From positions 3,224,001 through 3,288,000 of the forward strand of contig NZ_CAJGZP010000001.1 of the NCBI RefSeq assembly GCF_904846155.1: DNA of 64,000 nucleotides. Direction: 5' to 3'. This document shows, one piece after another, positions 18,766 to 28,800 of this stretch. Made by a program: the position numbers and the translations under genes. This stretch comes from Psychrobacter fulvigenes. Lineage in GTDB: Bacteria > Pseudomonadota > Gammaproteobacteria > Pseudomonadales > Moraxellaceae. Below the pieces are notes generated by a model, which saw only the letters and a program-made list of their open reading frames with translations, was not told where the DNA came from and did not search any database. Numbering within the stretch: the stretch's first letter is position 1; every line of letters starts with the position of its first letter.

Positions 18766-18782
18766 GTGCTCACTCTTAGCGA

Positions 18783-18858
18783 GGGGCTATAGCTCAGTTG
18801 GTAGAGCACTTGCATGGCATGCAAGGGGTCAACGGTTCGACTCCGTTTAGCTCCACCA
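18783..18858 (+). tRNA. tRNA-Ala (anticodon GGC)
   Basis: The 76-nt sequence folds as a cloverleaf with acceptor arms GGGGCTA / TAGCTCC (one G-U pair), D arm with AGCTCAGTTGGTAGAGC, anticodon loop containing GGC, T arm with GGTTCGACTCC and an encoded CCA end. It shares a promoter with tRNA-Glu 145 bp downstream. Confidence 0.95.
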
Positions 18859-19003
18859 TACTATTTATAACGAAGCTCAGCACTGCTGAAACTTGATATA
18901 AATACTCGCTAGTAGGACGATATCAGCACCTAGGCAAGGCTTTTTATAAGCACTCTGATATTGTGAAGTACCGTTGTAGCCATTTGGTTATGACACTCTA
19001 TGC

Positions 19004-19079
19004 GTCCCCATCGTCTAGAGGCCTAGGACACCGCCCTTTCACGGCGGTAACGGGGGTTCGAATCCCCCTGGGGACGCCA
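19004..19079 (+). tRNA. tRNA-Glu (anticodon TTC)
   Basis: The 76-nt gene has acceptor arm GTCCCCA / TGGGGAC, anticodon stem CCGCC / GGCGG around CTTTCAC with anticodon TTC, T arm GGGGGTTCGAATCCCCC and an encoded CCA end. It is probably co-transcribed with tRNA-Ala; a strong terminator follows at 19153. Confidence 0.96.
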
Positions 19080-19152
19080 CTATTCGGCGTCACTTATTAG
19101 CACTTTTGCTTAGCACCTTTTAAGCATCGGGTTAGACTAATAAGCGCACACT

Positions 19153-19189
19153 AAAAAACCCAGTCATCATACGGTGACTGGGTTTTTTT
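19153..19189 (+). terminator. Terminator of the tRNA operon
   Basis: AAAAAACCCAGTCA pairs with TGACTGGGTTTTTT over a short loop, with a T run on the plus strand, 74 bases after tRNA-Glu. Confidence 0.9.
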
Positions 19190-19324
19190 ATGTCTGTTAT
19201 CTTTTAAATCAAAAGCTGAACAGCTGCTGTTAGCGATTCGTTAGCAGCTTTTAGTTAGCGAAGTGGGCTACGCTGTCGCTAACCCACCTTTATATCTCAA
19301 TACCATTTAAAGTATCTAAAAAGC

Positions 19325-19882
19325 TTACGGCTTATTGATCTTACTCGGATTAATCTTCGATGACCAAGGCAATCCAGAATTCTGCCAACCGTTCTTCAGA
19401 CGAAACCCTTCTCTCTCACCGTCTTCAATCTTATCCCCTTGAAAACCATGATCGATATACTTCACGTTGGTAAATCCTTGGCTTAACAGATAGTCAGCGC
19501 TGGGCTTGCCGCGAGCAGAACCCGAGCGGCACATAGTAACGATGAGATCATCTTTGCCCAAACCTTTAGCCTTGAGTGCTTTTTCAACCTCGCTGGCAAA
19601 GTCTGGATTACTGGGCATGGCAAAGACAGCTTTTTCCTCATTGAACTGAGTGCGATCAACGCTCTTAAACGGGATGTTGATATCTACCGCATCGGTAAAT
19701 CCGACAAACATGATCTCTACAGGGTCTCTGACATCAACGAATAATACCTCGTCAGCATCTTCTTGCACCATGTTCCAAACCGCTTGTGGGGTGACAGATA
19801 GTGCATCTTTAGCAATAGCATGAGAGGTCAGACCAAACATGATGAGTAATGACAATATAATGGCTTTCACTTTTTTCTCCAT
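19325..19882 (-). CDS. Secreted rhodanese-like domain protein
   Basis: I start the gene at the ATG at 19882 because it gives a clean signal peptide (MEKKVKAIILSLLIMFGLTS then HAIA). The frame is open 21 codons further upstream, but that extension would bury the signal. The mature protein is a single rhodanese domain: VLFVDVRDPVEIMFVG near its start and the active-site loop with Cys in TMCRSGSARGKPSADYL. Rhodaneses move sulfur; a periplasmic single-domain form may act in sulfur or cyanide handling, but the substrate cannot be read from sequence. There is no obvious operon partner, and no strong ribosome site precedes either start. Confidence 0.82.
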   Translation of the reverse strand: MEKKVKAIILSLLIMFGLTSHAIAKDALSVTPQAVWNMVQEDADEVLFVDVRDPVEIMFVGFTDAVDINIPFKSVDRTQFNEEKAVFAMPSNPDFASEVEKALKAKGLGKDDLIVTMCRSGSARGKPSADYLLSQGFTNVKYIDHGFQGDKIEDGEREGFRLKNGWQNSGLPWSSKINPSKINKP

Positions 19883-19976
19883 AGAACGCGGCAGTTTATT
19901 CAGCAATGTTAACCATATCTTATGACGATTAAAGCCATGATGCAATGAATACGGCAGTTAGGGTTCGGCCTGGTTA

Positions 19977-20125
19977 TATAGTCGACCCACTACAAAATAA
20001 GTAAAGTACTACTGGGATGAATTTTTTGCAGCCTCTGGAGTGGCGAAGCCGCACAGCAAGCAAAGAAAATTTATACCAGTAGCACGCCGTAAAAGCTGTA
20101 CTCTTTTTATTTAGAATTCACTATA
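19977..20125 (-). repeat. MITE-like palindromic repeat, copy B (149 bp)
   Basis: This is the reverse complement of copy A (1733-1880), with nearly the same arms and core (core 20008-20083). It begins TATAGTCGACCC and ends ACTATA. It lies upstream of the rhodanese gene. In this copy one inner repeat has drifted from GCTACTGG to ACTACTGG. Confidence 0.85.
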
Positions 20126-20649
20126 AAAGTAGTGGTAAAGATGAGCGAAACTACAGTCAAATGAGAAAAATAGCTGTTTATTATGAAATAAAGTTTGGTA
20201 TAAGCGGCAGGAGCCAACCTCAGACACTACCTAAAGCGTGGGCAGACTCATAAAACCCTAGCAAACTACTGATAAATAGTAACCTATCTCATTTATCTTT
20301 ACTTTTTGCCAATTACTCGTTATTTAGACTGTCAACATTATTGCATTCTTTATTTTTACCACGTATCATACTCCGACCAAAAAATCTAAAACCAATGCCA
20401 GCATTTGATCTTATTGAATCAGCTCATATTGAGCTTTCGATATGCCCTAATTGCGATGCTTTTTATTGGCTCCACCTTGCCTCTCTTTATATCACCTTAA
20501 TTTAACGTCATTTAAACGTTGTTCGCCAACTGCAAAACCCCTATTATCATATTCTCATGGTTTAAAGTTATCATGATTTAAAAGCAATAACTTCTACTCT
20601 AGACCAATATTGTTTATATCGAAAAACTCACTTAAAAGGACTTAAGACG
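20126..20649. other. Gene-free 524-bp region upstream of the SLC23 permease
   Basis: This region is AT-rich and non-coding in all frames as far as I can see. I found no convincing riboswitch, tRNA or repeat. It presumably holds the permease promoter; AAAAGGA lies about 10 bases before the permease start. Confidence 0.4.
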
Positions 20650-22029
20650 ATGGCTATCGTTCGTAAATACGGTGAAGAACAGCCTTATTGGCCTGCCGGC
20701 CCGTTCAAAATACGCCTGCCCTTTGTGCATTACCGCTGGGAAATCCCTGAGATGATTCAGGGGCTGTTCATGTTCGTGGTCAGCCTTGGTATGATTCCCT
20801 TGTTAGAGCAGTATCTGGGCATGCCATATGATGCTGCACTGGCGTTTTGTGTGGTCGCAGGGCTGATGTATCTATTGCCATCACTGCTTGGTGTACCACT
20901 GGTACCTGGCTGGATTACGCCCGCTATTCCTGTGGTGCTTTTATATCTGCAAGCGTTTGAACCTGGACCCCAAGCGGTACAAGCCATGTTTGTACTACAA
21001 ATTGAGGTATTCTTAATTTTTATTGTGTTGGGTCTGACTGGGTTTGGTAATCGTCTGGTGAGTTTTATTCCCAACTCTCTAAAAGCCGGTATCATCATTG
21101 GTGCAGGTATCGCCGCCTTGATGGGTGAAATCAAAGTCGGTGGCCGTGTTGAAGCCACGCCAGTCTCCCTGATTATCGGGGCGATTATCTCCGCTTATGT
21201 GCTGTTCTCAGTTTCTTTTAAAGATAAAATTCAGAACAACCGCCTTGCCAAGATGTTCGCCAATCTAGGTATGATCTCAGGTATGTTAATCGCGATGGTC
21301 ATCGGTTGGATCATCGGTGAATATCCTTTGCCCAATATTGAATGGGGCATCACTCAGCCAAACTTTGGTTTGATGACTGACTACCTCATCTTTAACGTCG
21401 GTATGCCTGATATTAGCGTGTTCTTATTGGCCTTTCCTACAGCGATGATCGCTTATGTCATTGCCTTTGGTGATATCTTGGTGGGTAAAGCGCTGAGCGA
21501 ACGGGTCGATAGTATCCGCCCTGACGAAAAAATCGAGACCAATATCACTCGTATCCACGTGGTCACAGGTATCCGTAATGGCGTGCATGCGCTATTTGCA
21601 CCTTGGCCAGGGCTGGCTGGGCCTATTTGGACCGCCGCTCATGCCACGCTTGCGGAGCGCTATGCGCTAGGGCGTAAAGCGATGGATTCTATCTATAGTG
21701 GTGGCGGCACTTTCTGGTGGACAGGTCTGATTGCTATATTTATGCTGCCATTGGTCACGCTGTTTAAGCCTGTGTTGCCTATTGCGCTGTCATTGACGCT
21801 ATTGCTGACGGCTTATATTTGTATTATGGTGGGTATCGAACAGCTCAAAAACTCTGCTGAGCGCGGGGTTGCTGGTATCGTAGCGGTCACTTTAGCCATG
21901 CCAGCAGCACAATCGACCATCTATGCAATTGTCATCGGTATCGTGCTCTACGTTTTGCTCGAACGACCAAGCTCAGAGCAGAGAAAAAAGGCACAAGAAG
22001 CCTCTCTGACCAAAAGCAATCTGGAATAG
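20650..22029 (+). CDS. SLC23/NCS2-like membrane permease, substrate unknown
   Basis: This 459-residue polytopic protein has about 12-14 hydrophobic segments. Its layout and motifs, such as LGVPLVPGWITPAIPVVLLY, PNSLKAGIIIGAGIAALMGE and the acidic helix PTAMIAYVIAFGDILVGKAL, fit the solute carrier 23 / nucleobase-cation symporter-2 superfamily. Members of this family carry uracil, xanthine or ascorbate; the classical purine or uracil permease signatures are not clear enough to name the substrate. AAAAGGA precedes the ATG. It is followed by a LysE-type exporter on the same strand 95 bp later. Confidence 0.68.
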   Translation: MAIVRKYGEEQPYWPAGPFKIRLPFVHYRWEIPEMIQGLFMFVVSLGMIPLLEQYLGMPYDAALAFCVVAGLMYLLPSLLGVPLVPGWITPAIPVVLLYLQAFEPGPQAVQAMFVLQIEVFLIFIVLGLTGFGNRLVSFIPNSLKAGIIIGAGIAALMGEIKVGGRVEATPVSLIIGAIISAYVLFSVSFKDKIQNNRLAKMFANLGMISGMLIAMVIGWIIGEYPLPNIEWGITQPNFGLMTDYLIFNVGMPDISVFLLAFPTAMIAYVIAFGDILVGKALSERVDSIRPDEKIETNITRIHVVTGIRNGVHALFAPWPGLAGPIWTAAHATLAERYALGRKAMDSIYSGGGTFWWTGLIAIFMLPLVTLFKPVLPIALSLTLLLTAYICIMVGIEQLKNSAERGVAGIVAVTLAMPAAQSTIYAIVIGIVLYVLLERPSSEQRKKAQEASLTKSNLE

Positions 22030-22124
22030 ATCACTAAAGACTGTTGCAATTAAGCTGGTACTGGCCGGGCATTTTGTTCCGCTGATACCAGCTTTTGTAG
22101 AACATCACTGACAAGGTGTTATTT

Positions 22125-22778
22125 ATGTTTGGCATCGAAAACTATATAGGGTTTATCATAGACGCTATTTTGCTGAATCTGACGCCCGGCACAGATAGCA
22201 TCTATATCATCACTCGAAGCATCTCTCAGGGACAGCAAGCGGGGCTTTACTCTGTACTTGGTATTACCTCTGGGATCTTAGTGCATACTTTATTGGCAGC
22301 GTTAGGACTGTCAGTATTACTCGCCAACTCACCAACAGCATTTATGATCGTCAAATATCTCGGTGCCAGCTATCTATGCTATCTGGGTTTCAAAATGCTA
22401 ACGAGTAAACAGCAGCCTTTGCTGGCTAATAATTTGGCTGAGAATGAGACGTTAGCGACTGCCAAACTTACGAACCACTGGCAAATATATAAGCAAGGCG
22501 TACTGACCAATGTGTTTAACCCCAAAGTCGCCTTATTTTTCTTAGCCTTCTTTCCGCAGTTTATTGATACCCATTATGCTTATAGCATGCTGTCATTTTT
22601 AGTCTTAGGGCTGTCTTTTGCTACCACGGGCTTTATTTGGTGCTTATGTTTGGCACTATTGGCGGCAAGGTTTAGTGAAAAACTTAGAGCTCATCCAACT
22701 TTTGAGACGGTTTTGAATAGGTTTAGCGGTGTGATATTTATCGGCTTAGGTATTAAACTTTTGACTGAAAAAGGTTAA
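22125..22778 (+). CDS. LysE/RhtB-family amino-acid exporter
   Basis: This protein of about 217 residues has six membrane helices and the family N-terminus DAILLNLTPGTDSIYIITRS, then GQQAGLYSVLGITSGILVHT, KYLGASYLCYLGFKML and GVLTNVFNPKVALFFLAFFP. These are hallmarks of LysE/RhtB exporters of amino acids or homoserine lactones. A GTG at 22116 extends the frame by three codons, but AAGG at 22113-22116 overlaps it and is well spaced for the ATG at 22125, which I use. Substrate is not predictable. Confidence 0.88.
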   Translation: MFGIENYIGFIIDAILLNLTPGTDSIYIITRSISQGQQAGLYSVLGITSGILVHTLLAALGLSVLLANSPTAFMIVKYLGASYLCYLGFKMLTSKQQPLLANNLAENETLATAKLTNHWQIYKQGVLTNVFNPKVALFFLAFFPQFIDTHYAYSMLSFLVLGLSFATTGFIWCLCLALLAARFSEKLRAHPTFETVLNRFSGVIFIGLGIKLLTEKG

Positions 22779-22999
22779 CAGGCTGCAAACTACCAAGTGC
22801 ATTTTTATGTCTCTCTACTCTGGCTGGATATCCCGTGACTTTGATTTAACCTCATACCAATACTGGCTACTGAGTATGAGGACATAGCGATTAGACTTCA
22901 CGTCGTGACCCTACTATACTCGTCGTCAACATAATCTTGAAACATAAGCTTGAAACGCAAGAGTAATACCAAACCCAAAATATATAGTATAATCCACTT

Positions 23000-23485
23000 A
23001 TGACTATACCAATACATAACCTAGAAGACCATGACTTTGGCAAACACTCAAAGACTGAGCGCAATCCCAGAGCCCGACTACGCCTGCTCATCTTATACCA
23101 ATATAGTATAGGCAAAGCCACCAACGATATTGCCAAAGACCTCTGCATACATCCTGAAACTGCCAGATGGACATTGAAGCGATATTATGAACGAGGACTT
23201 GAAAGTCTCTACGATCGTCATCGTCGAGGTCGTCGCAGCAAATTGGCAGAAGCAGACACAGCCGCTTTTAAAGCCATGATAGTCTCTGAACAAGAAAAGC
23301 GCGCTGGCGGTCGTCTAACCGGCAAAGACATTCAGCAATTGGCTAAAGAACACTACAACGCTCACTACACCGTTAACGGTATCTACGAGCTACTCAAGCG
23401 TATTGATATGAGTTGGATAAGTGCTCGTAGTCAGCATCCAAAAGCCGACCCACAAGCTCAAGACGCTTTTAAAAAAACTTTATAG
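23000..23485 (+). CDS. IS630 transposase ORFA (helix-turn-helix half)
   Basis: The 161-residue product carries the DNA-binding half: a helix-turn-helix in RLRLLILYQYSIGKATNDIA and CIHPETARWTLKRYYERGLE, then RHRRGRRSKLAE and an LTGKDIQQLAKEHYN segment. It ends ...DAFKKTL just after the run of seven As at 23471-23477. A -1 slip on that run replaces the last residues and joins the frame to ORFB, giving a full-length DDE transposase of about 345 residues. Such slippage is common in IS630 elements. Confidence 0.9.
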   Translation: MTIPIHNLEDHDFGKHSKTERNPRARLRLLILYQYSIGKATNDIAKDLCIHPETARWTLKRYYERGLESLYDRHRRGRRSKLAEADTAAFKAMIVSEQEKRAGGRLTGKDIQQLAKEHYNAHYTVNGIYELLKRIDMSWISARSQHPKADPQAQDAFKKTL

Positions 23486-24036
23486 CACAGGTTAAGGCGT
23501 CACTGCCTACTGATGTGAGCCTAGATCAAGTGGACATCTGGTTTCAAGATGAAACTCGAATAGGACAACAAGGCTCATTGACCAGAGTTTGGCATTACCG
23601 CGGTGGGCGACCTCGACTGATCAAGCAGCAACAGTTTCATTCCGCTTATCTGTTTGGTGCCTTTTGTCCAGCGACAAAGAAGGCTGTCGGCTTAGTACTG
23701 CCTTTCGTTAATAAACACACCATGTTATTGCATATGCAAGAGATTAGTAAAGCCGTTCCAAAAGGACGTCATGCGGTGGTGGTGATGGACGGCGCATTAT
23801 GGCATCAACCAAGCTTGAATCAGGCTAATGTCACTATGCTTAAACTACCGCCTTATTCACCTGAGCTTAATCCCTCTGAGAGGGTATGGCAGTACCTTAA
23901 GCAAAATGAGCTATCTAATCGTTGTTATGACAGTTATGAGGCTATTGTCGATGCCGCATGCTTGGCTTGGAATAATCTACTTAAACAGCCACAAAGGATT
24001 CGGTCTTTAACTACTCGTACCTGGGCGCAACTTTAA
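23478..24036 (+). CDS. IS630 transposase ORFB (DDE catalytic half)
   Basis: The catalytic half has WFQDE, VVMDGALWH and NPSERVWQYLK as the three acidic positions. The frame is open from the A7 run, with no good ribosome site of its own (the first candidate is a GTG at 23515), so it is probably translated only as an ORFA-ORFB fusion. It reads NFIAQVKASLPTDVSLDQV from the slip site. It differs from the truncated copy at one residue noticed (Thr here, Ala there), showing recent common origin. Confidence 0.88.
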
Positions 24037-24078
24037 TTGTTGGGTTTGGTATAAAAAACAGGGCTGAATAGGTGTGAC

Positions 24079-24429
24079 ATGAGGTTTGTAAAAGTATTTT
24101 CGTTCGTACTCGGCGCTATTGTGCTCATTAGTAGTGTCTATCTTATAAACGCCAGTACTGTCACTCCAGACTCCGTCGCCTGTGACGCCTCGAATGACAA
24201 TGATATTGTACTATACGGTGCTGTCTGGTGTCCTTATTGCGAACAGACCAGACAATTACTCGCCTCGCACAATGTCGACTACTGTGAGTACGATATCGAA
24301 CGCTCTGCTGAAGGTTATAGACAATATGAAAGTCTGGGTGGTGGCGGTGTGCCTCTAATGCTGTTTAATGGTGAAGTGATCCGCGGCTATAATAAACCTG
24401 AAATTGAGTGGCAGATTCAAAATCAGTGA
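24079..24429 (+). CDS. Membrane-anchored or exported glutaredoxin-like protein
   Basis: This 116-residue protein begins with a hydrophobic helix (VFSFVLGAIVLISSVYLINA), a signal or anchor, followed by a glutaredoxin fold with the redox pair Cys51-Pro-Tyr-Cys54 in GAVWCPYCEQTRQLL, the cis-Pro loop GGGGVPLMLFNG and a C-terminal GYNKPEIEWQI. It should catalyse thiol-disulfide exchange outside the cytoplasm. Two extra Cys (35 and 73) are present. The start lies only 26 bp after the end of the IS630 element, so its native promoter has probably been replaced; its transcription may now depend on the IS. Confidence 0.82.
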   Translation: MRFVKVFSFVLGAIVLISSVYLINASTVTPDSVACDASNDNDIVLYGAVWCPYCEQTRQLLASHNVDYCEYDIERSAEGYRQYESLGGGGVPLMLFNGEVIRGYNKPEIEWQIQNQ

Positions 24430-24439
24430 CTGTGCTTGC

Positions 24440-25563
24440 TTAAACCCGTACCAACTCCATCAATGGTTCAAAGGAATAAAGCGTAGAAGTCCTACCAGCG
24501 CCTTCTTCGACCACTTGCAAAATTTTACTTTCTTCTAAAACCTTACTGAATCTAGCTGCCGTAGAGGTAGGAATACCACTTTTACTGGTAAAGCTACTGT
24601 TCCTAAAGACAGGATTAGTAAAAATAAATTCTAGCGCATTTAACGACCATTTTGAGGACAGTAAGTCGCTAAACTCTCTTTTCATAGTCTCATACAGCTG
24701 ACCAATCTGTTCAGCGATTTCTAGATTGTTGGTGGCTTGTTCTTTAACTGCCTCTAAGAAAAATATGCACCAATTATCCCAATTGCCAGTCTCTGAGACT
24801 TCTCGCATCAAATCAATATATCTATCTTTGTTTTCTTCAAAATAACCACTGATATAAAAATGCGGCGCAGAAATCGTCTGTGCTGACCATAATATTAAGG
24901 TAATCAACATTCTACCAATTCTACCGTTACCGTCTTGAAAAGGATGCAAAGCTTCGAACTCTAAATGACTGACGGCCGTTTTTAGCAGTATGGGTGAAGA
25001 GTCGTTATTAATATAGTCAAACAAATCATCCAAGCCACTTTGTAGCTTTTCAGGACTAATCGGTACAAACAAGATACTTTTTTTCGAGCGGTCAGCCAGA
25101 TAGTTTTGCTCACTTTTGAACTGACCGGGCGATTTTTTTGCACCTCTACCCTTTGATAATAGCTGCTGGTGCATGGTTTTTATCAAAGATTTGCTGAGTG
25201 ATAACCATCACTCATTGCCTGCTGTACGTTTTTTAGGGTGCGTTGATAAAGAATAGTTTCAATAATATCACTACGAACCTGCGCCGAATGCCCTTTTCCA
25301 TCACCATAGTCTGCCTCGTACTGCATAATCTCATCTAGGGTACTGATGGTGCCTTCCATACGTGAAGAGATGACCGCTTCTTGATTGCGCAATGGCGCAA
25401 GTAAAATCTCGCTGTTGTGCATGCTTTTGAGCATTTGGTCAAAGCGAGAAATCGCTTCAGTCGCGCCTATCATAGCGTCCATAATGACTTGATAATCGAT
25501 AGATTGAGGGGGAAAGCCGCCATAATGATAATGTACAGCGTGTTCCAAATTGAAATCGGTCAT
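24440..25563 (-). pseudogene. Fic-family protein, split into two frames by a frameshift
   Basis: Two adjacent frames together make a normal Fic protein of about 375 residues. The first (25183-25563, 126 residues) holds the Fic N-terminal domain with the self-inhibitory motif SSRMEG (residues 66-71, Glu70). The second (24440-25186) holds the catalytic core, with HPFQDGNGRIGR beginning at its residue 81, and a C-terminal winged helix (SGIPTSTAARFSKVLEESKIL). Near 25187 one base seems to be missing, so the frame runs to TGA; restoring it gives SLIKTMHQQLL continuously. The second frame can start at TTG 25186, whose bases overlap the TGA. Fic proteins usually transfer AMP to target proteins. It could be a decayed gene, an assembly error or a two-protein form. 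Confidence 0.85.
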
Positions 25564-25574
25564 ATTTACTTGCC

Positions 25575-25747
25575 TTGTCTCTCAAAATGAGCATTCTTTG
25601 ATTCACAAGTTGTATTGTGGCTGGTATTTGAGAGACAAACAAGCTTGTCTCTCATAAATAACGGAAAGTGAGAGGCAAATAGGTTTGTTTCCTAGAGTAA
25701 GAGACTAAATGGACTATTACTTATATTTGGTATCTTTGGAGAGACAA
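25575..25747. promoter_or_regulatory. Five TGAGAGACAA-type boxes between fic and the HD-Hsp90 gene
   Basis: The box TGAGAGACAA or its complement occurs at 25575-25584 (minus), 25629-25638 (plus), 25645-25654 (minus), 25669-25678 (plus, one mismatch) and 25738-25747 (plus, one mismatch). The second and third form a 26-bp palindrome around AAGCTT. The first box sits only 12 bases upstream of the fic ATG. Clustered inverted boxes between divergent genes look like operators, possibly bound by the Fic winged helix. The regulator is not proven. Confidence 0.65.
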
Positions 25748-25876
25748 TGTGGTACTTTCAGTTTAATATAGTTGTTGGAATAAAATTTGCACTAGGTCTT
25801 TACCCTAGAGTATTTTTAAAAACTTATTTGATTGAATCACAATACAAATAAATATGTTTATAAACGGATATTAAGT

Positions 25877-28800
25877 ATGAGCACCCAACTAATTAAACAT
25901 CTCGAAAATAAAGCTGTAGAAGATTCCAATACGTCAATTTTACTTGCACAATGGAGCTTTGACGAGAAATTAGTTAGTAAATCATTAGAGAATATTGCTG
26001 GATATTTTCCACATTTTAGTAGTCACAACTCTTCTCATTCAAAGCAAATACTGATAAACATTGAAAGACTTTTAGGCAAAAACTTAAAACTACTGAGTGC
26101 TACTGATACATGGCTTATTCTCGAATCCGCATATTGGCACGATATAGGTATGCTATTCGATGCTAAAGAAGCGATTGCAGTAACAGAATCAGATGAATTT
26201 AAAGAGTTTGTCGAATCATTGGCGAACGATAAATCTACTGACTTAAATGAGTTCGCATCTAACTATTCAGAAAAAGGTTGGAAAATAGCATTAAGTAACT
26301 ATGAACACCCTCAAATAGGTATTGAGCAGTACCGCCAAATGATAGCTGAATGGTTTAGGAGACATCATCAGGCAAATTCACAAAAAATTGTTAGAGATCC
26401 TTTCAATGAGTTAGGTATTAGCTCTCCACGCACTGAGCTCTTTCCGAATAGAATATATACTTATTTAGGTCAAATTTGTCTTGCACATGGAACAAGCTTT
26501 CAACGTGTTATGACAGAACTACCTTTTAGACAAACAGGTCTAGGTACGGAAAACTGTCATCCGCGCTTTGTAGCTTGTTTATTACGTCTAGGAGATATAT
26601 TTGATATTGATGATAATCGCTTCTGTCCAGTTATGGCAAAACAAGTTTATGACACTCCTTCTTTGAGTCAGGCACATTTTGATAAACATAAATCTATCAG
26701 AGAGTTTCAGTTAGATAATCAAACTGTCAGCATTACTGCTGAGTGCAATAATGAAAGCGCCTATATTGAAACACAGTTATGGTTTGGTTGGATAAAAGAA
26801 GAGCTCCAAGACCAGATGTCTCAATGGAAGAATATAGTTCCTCATAGAAACTTTGGTTTATTACCGACGGTTGAAAAGCTAACGGTTGAAATGACAAACA
26901 CTAAAAAGCTAATCAATGATAAGCCAATGAAATTTAGCATTGATGAGAAAAATGCTATTGAATTATTACAAGGTAAGAATCTGTACGACGATAAAACAAA
27001 TATTTTTCGTGAACTCATTCAAAATGCAGTAGACGCTACTTTATTAAGAGCGTGGATTGAGCATGGTGAAATCAGCGAAACTAAAACGATACAGTCACAC
27101 ATGCATCCTTTTCATGAGACTGTTCAAAAAACTCTTTCAAACTACCCTATCGAAGTTGACTTAGCAAAACTATCCGATTGTGAAGACAGCCAATTCAGTA
27201 TTTGGGAGTTTTCAGTATTAGATAAAGGGCTAGGTATAAGCCTTCAAGATTTACAATACATGCAACAAATAGCAGGTTCAAGTCGTAATATTGAAAAACG
27301 TAGAATTATTAAAACAATGCCTTTGTGGATGAGACCGTCAGGTGAGTTTGGTATTGGTATGCATAGTGCTTTTTTACTAATGGAAGGTTTACCTGATATA
27401 GATAAAAAAATTGTCTTAGAGACTAAAAGTAAGAAGGATAATAAATTATACAAAATTGAACTGACATCTCCATTAACGAAGCAGAGTGGATTCTGTTTCA
27501 TTGAAGAGCTACCAGATGATATGAGTAAGGATTATGGAACTAAATTGACTGTTAAGGTTTCATTATCTAAGCATAGGTATCATTTAAGCAACTTTGGGTT
27601 TGAGGTTCACGATAAATTTGATAGGCTAAAGGGTTCTATTGCAGATTACGTTAATGCACATTATTACATCGAAAAGATATCTAACTCCATAGCTAGACAG
27701 ACACCAGTTCTTGTTAAATTACATAGAAGGTGGAGTGAATTCCATAATAATGATCTTGAGAATGACTTTCGAATATGGGATGAAAAAAGAAATCTATACA
27801 TTAAACTTGAGACTCATTCTGATGGAGTTGCATTGACTGACCTGCAAACCGATACCTATGGTTTATTCCGTGGTCAGAAGGTTGAATCTATGAACGTCTA
27901 CTTTCTTCCTAGTTCGATTGATTACTACGGTTTTAATGCTAAAGAAGCACTTCAAATTGATAGAAATAAGTGGCAAAGACAGTTCATATTAAAGCTTATT
28001 GACGAAGGGTATTTTCGTAGTTTGTTTAAATATATTGTCGATGAGAAGACTGATTTGATTGAGGATAAGTTTTATGATAAAAAAGTGATTAGTGCCTACA
28101 ATAGGATGCTTGGATTTAGAAGTGAAAAGTATAAAGATAATGATTCATGGAGAGATCTTAAATTTTTTAACGATAAAAACACATTATTTGGGAGAAAGGT
28201 AAAAGATAAGAATAGTTTCAACAAACTAATCTCTCTTGAAAAAGTAGTTATTCAATTTGACAAAACACATAGTATCTTTAATGGTAAAGACAAACCTAAG
28301 GCAAAAGAATTATTAACGACTGTAAATGAGAACAATTTTTTTCTAAGAGCATTTATTCAAGAGTGGTACGCTCTTGGTGGTTATCATAAAGTAATAGAAG
28401 GCCATAATAAGCTAAAAATGAAGTTTAATAGATCTAAAAATGATGAGTTTGATAATACCTTATTATTTTATTTAGAAGGGTTATTACATAAATCAAAAAG
28501 AATCTTTCTTGCTCCAGAAAAGTTGGATAGTATTGATAAGCTAAGACCATTCAAAGAGCTAATTTGCTCTAGCGATATTCATAAAAACTATTTTGGAACA
28601 GATGATAAAGAAACTACTGAATCACTATTAATTCCTTTTTTTTCCTTTAAGAATAATGACCTAGTAGTTATCACACTTGAATCATTAGATATGATTATTG
28701 ATGCTGTTTGGATCGAAAAAAAGAAGCAAGATAAGGAGGTTAAGAAGGAATATATTAGTAAGCTTTATCAGGATCTAGCTATTATCTTAGACGAGACAAT

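Larger units (their letters stand above)
22966..24052 (+). mobile_element. IS630-family element, complete two-ORF copy
   Basis: The ends read ATACCAAACCCAA (left) and its near reverse complement TTGGGTTTGGTAT form (right). TA precedes the left end; AA follows the right, so the expected TA duplication is imperfect on one side. The element holds ORFA (23000-23485) and ORFB (to 24036), joined at an A7 run. It is in the same orientation as the truncated copy at 50-630, making a 23-kb pair of direct repeats. Confidence 0.9.

Noticed and set aside
25575..25747. CRISPR-like array at the TGAGAGACAA boxes
   Set aside because: Units are only 10 bp, on both strands, with uneven spacing; there is no spacer pattern and no cas gene.
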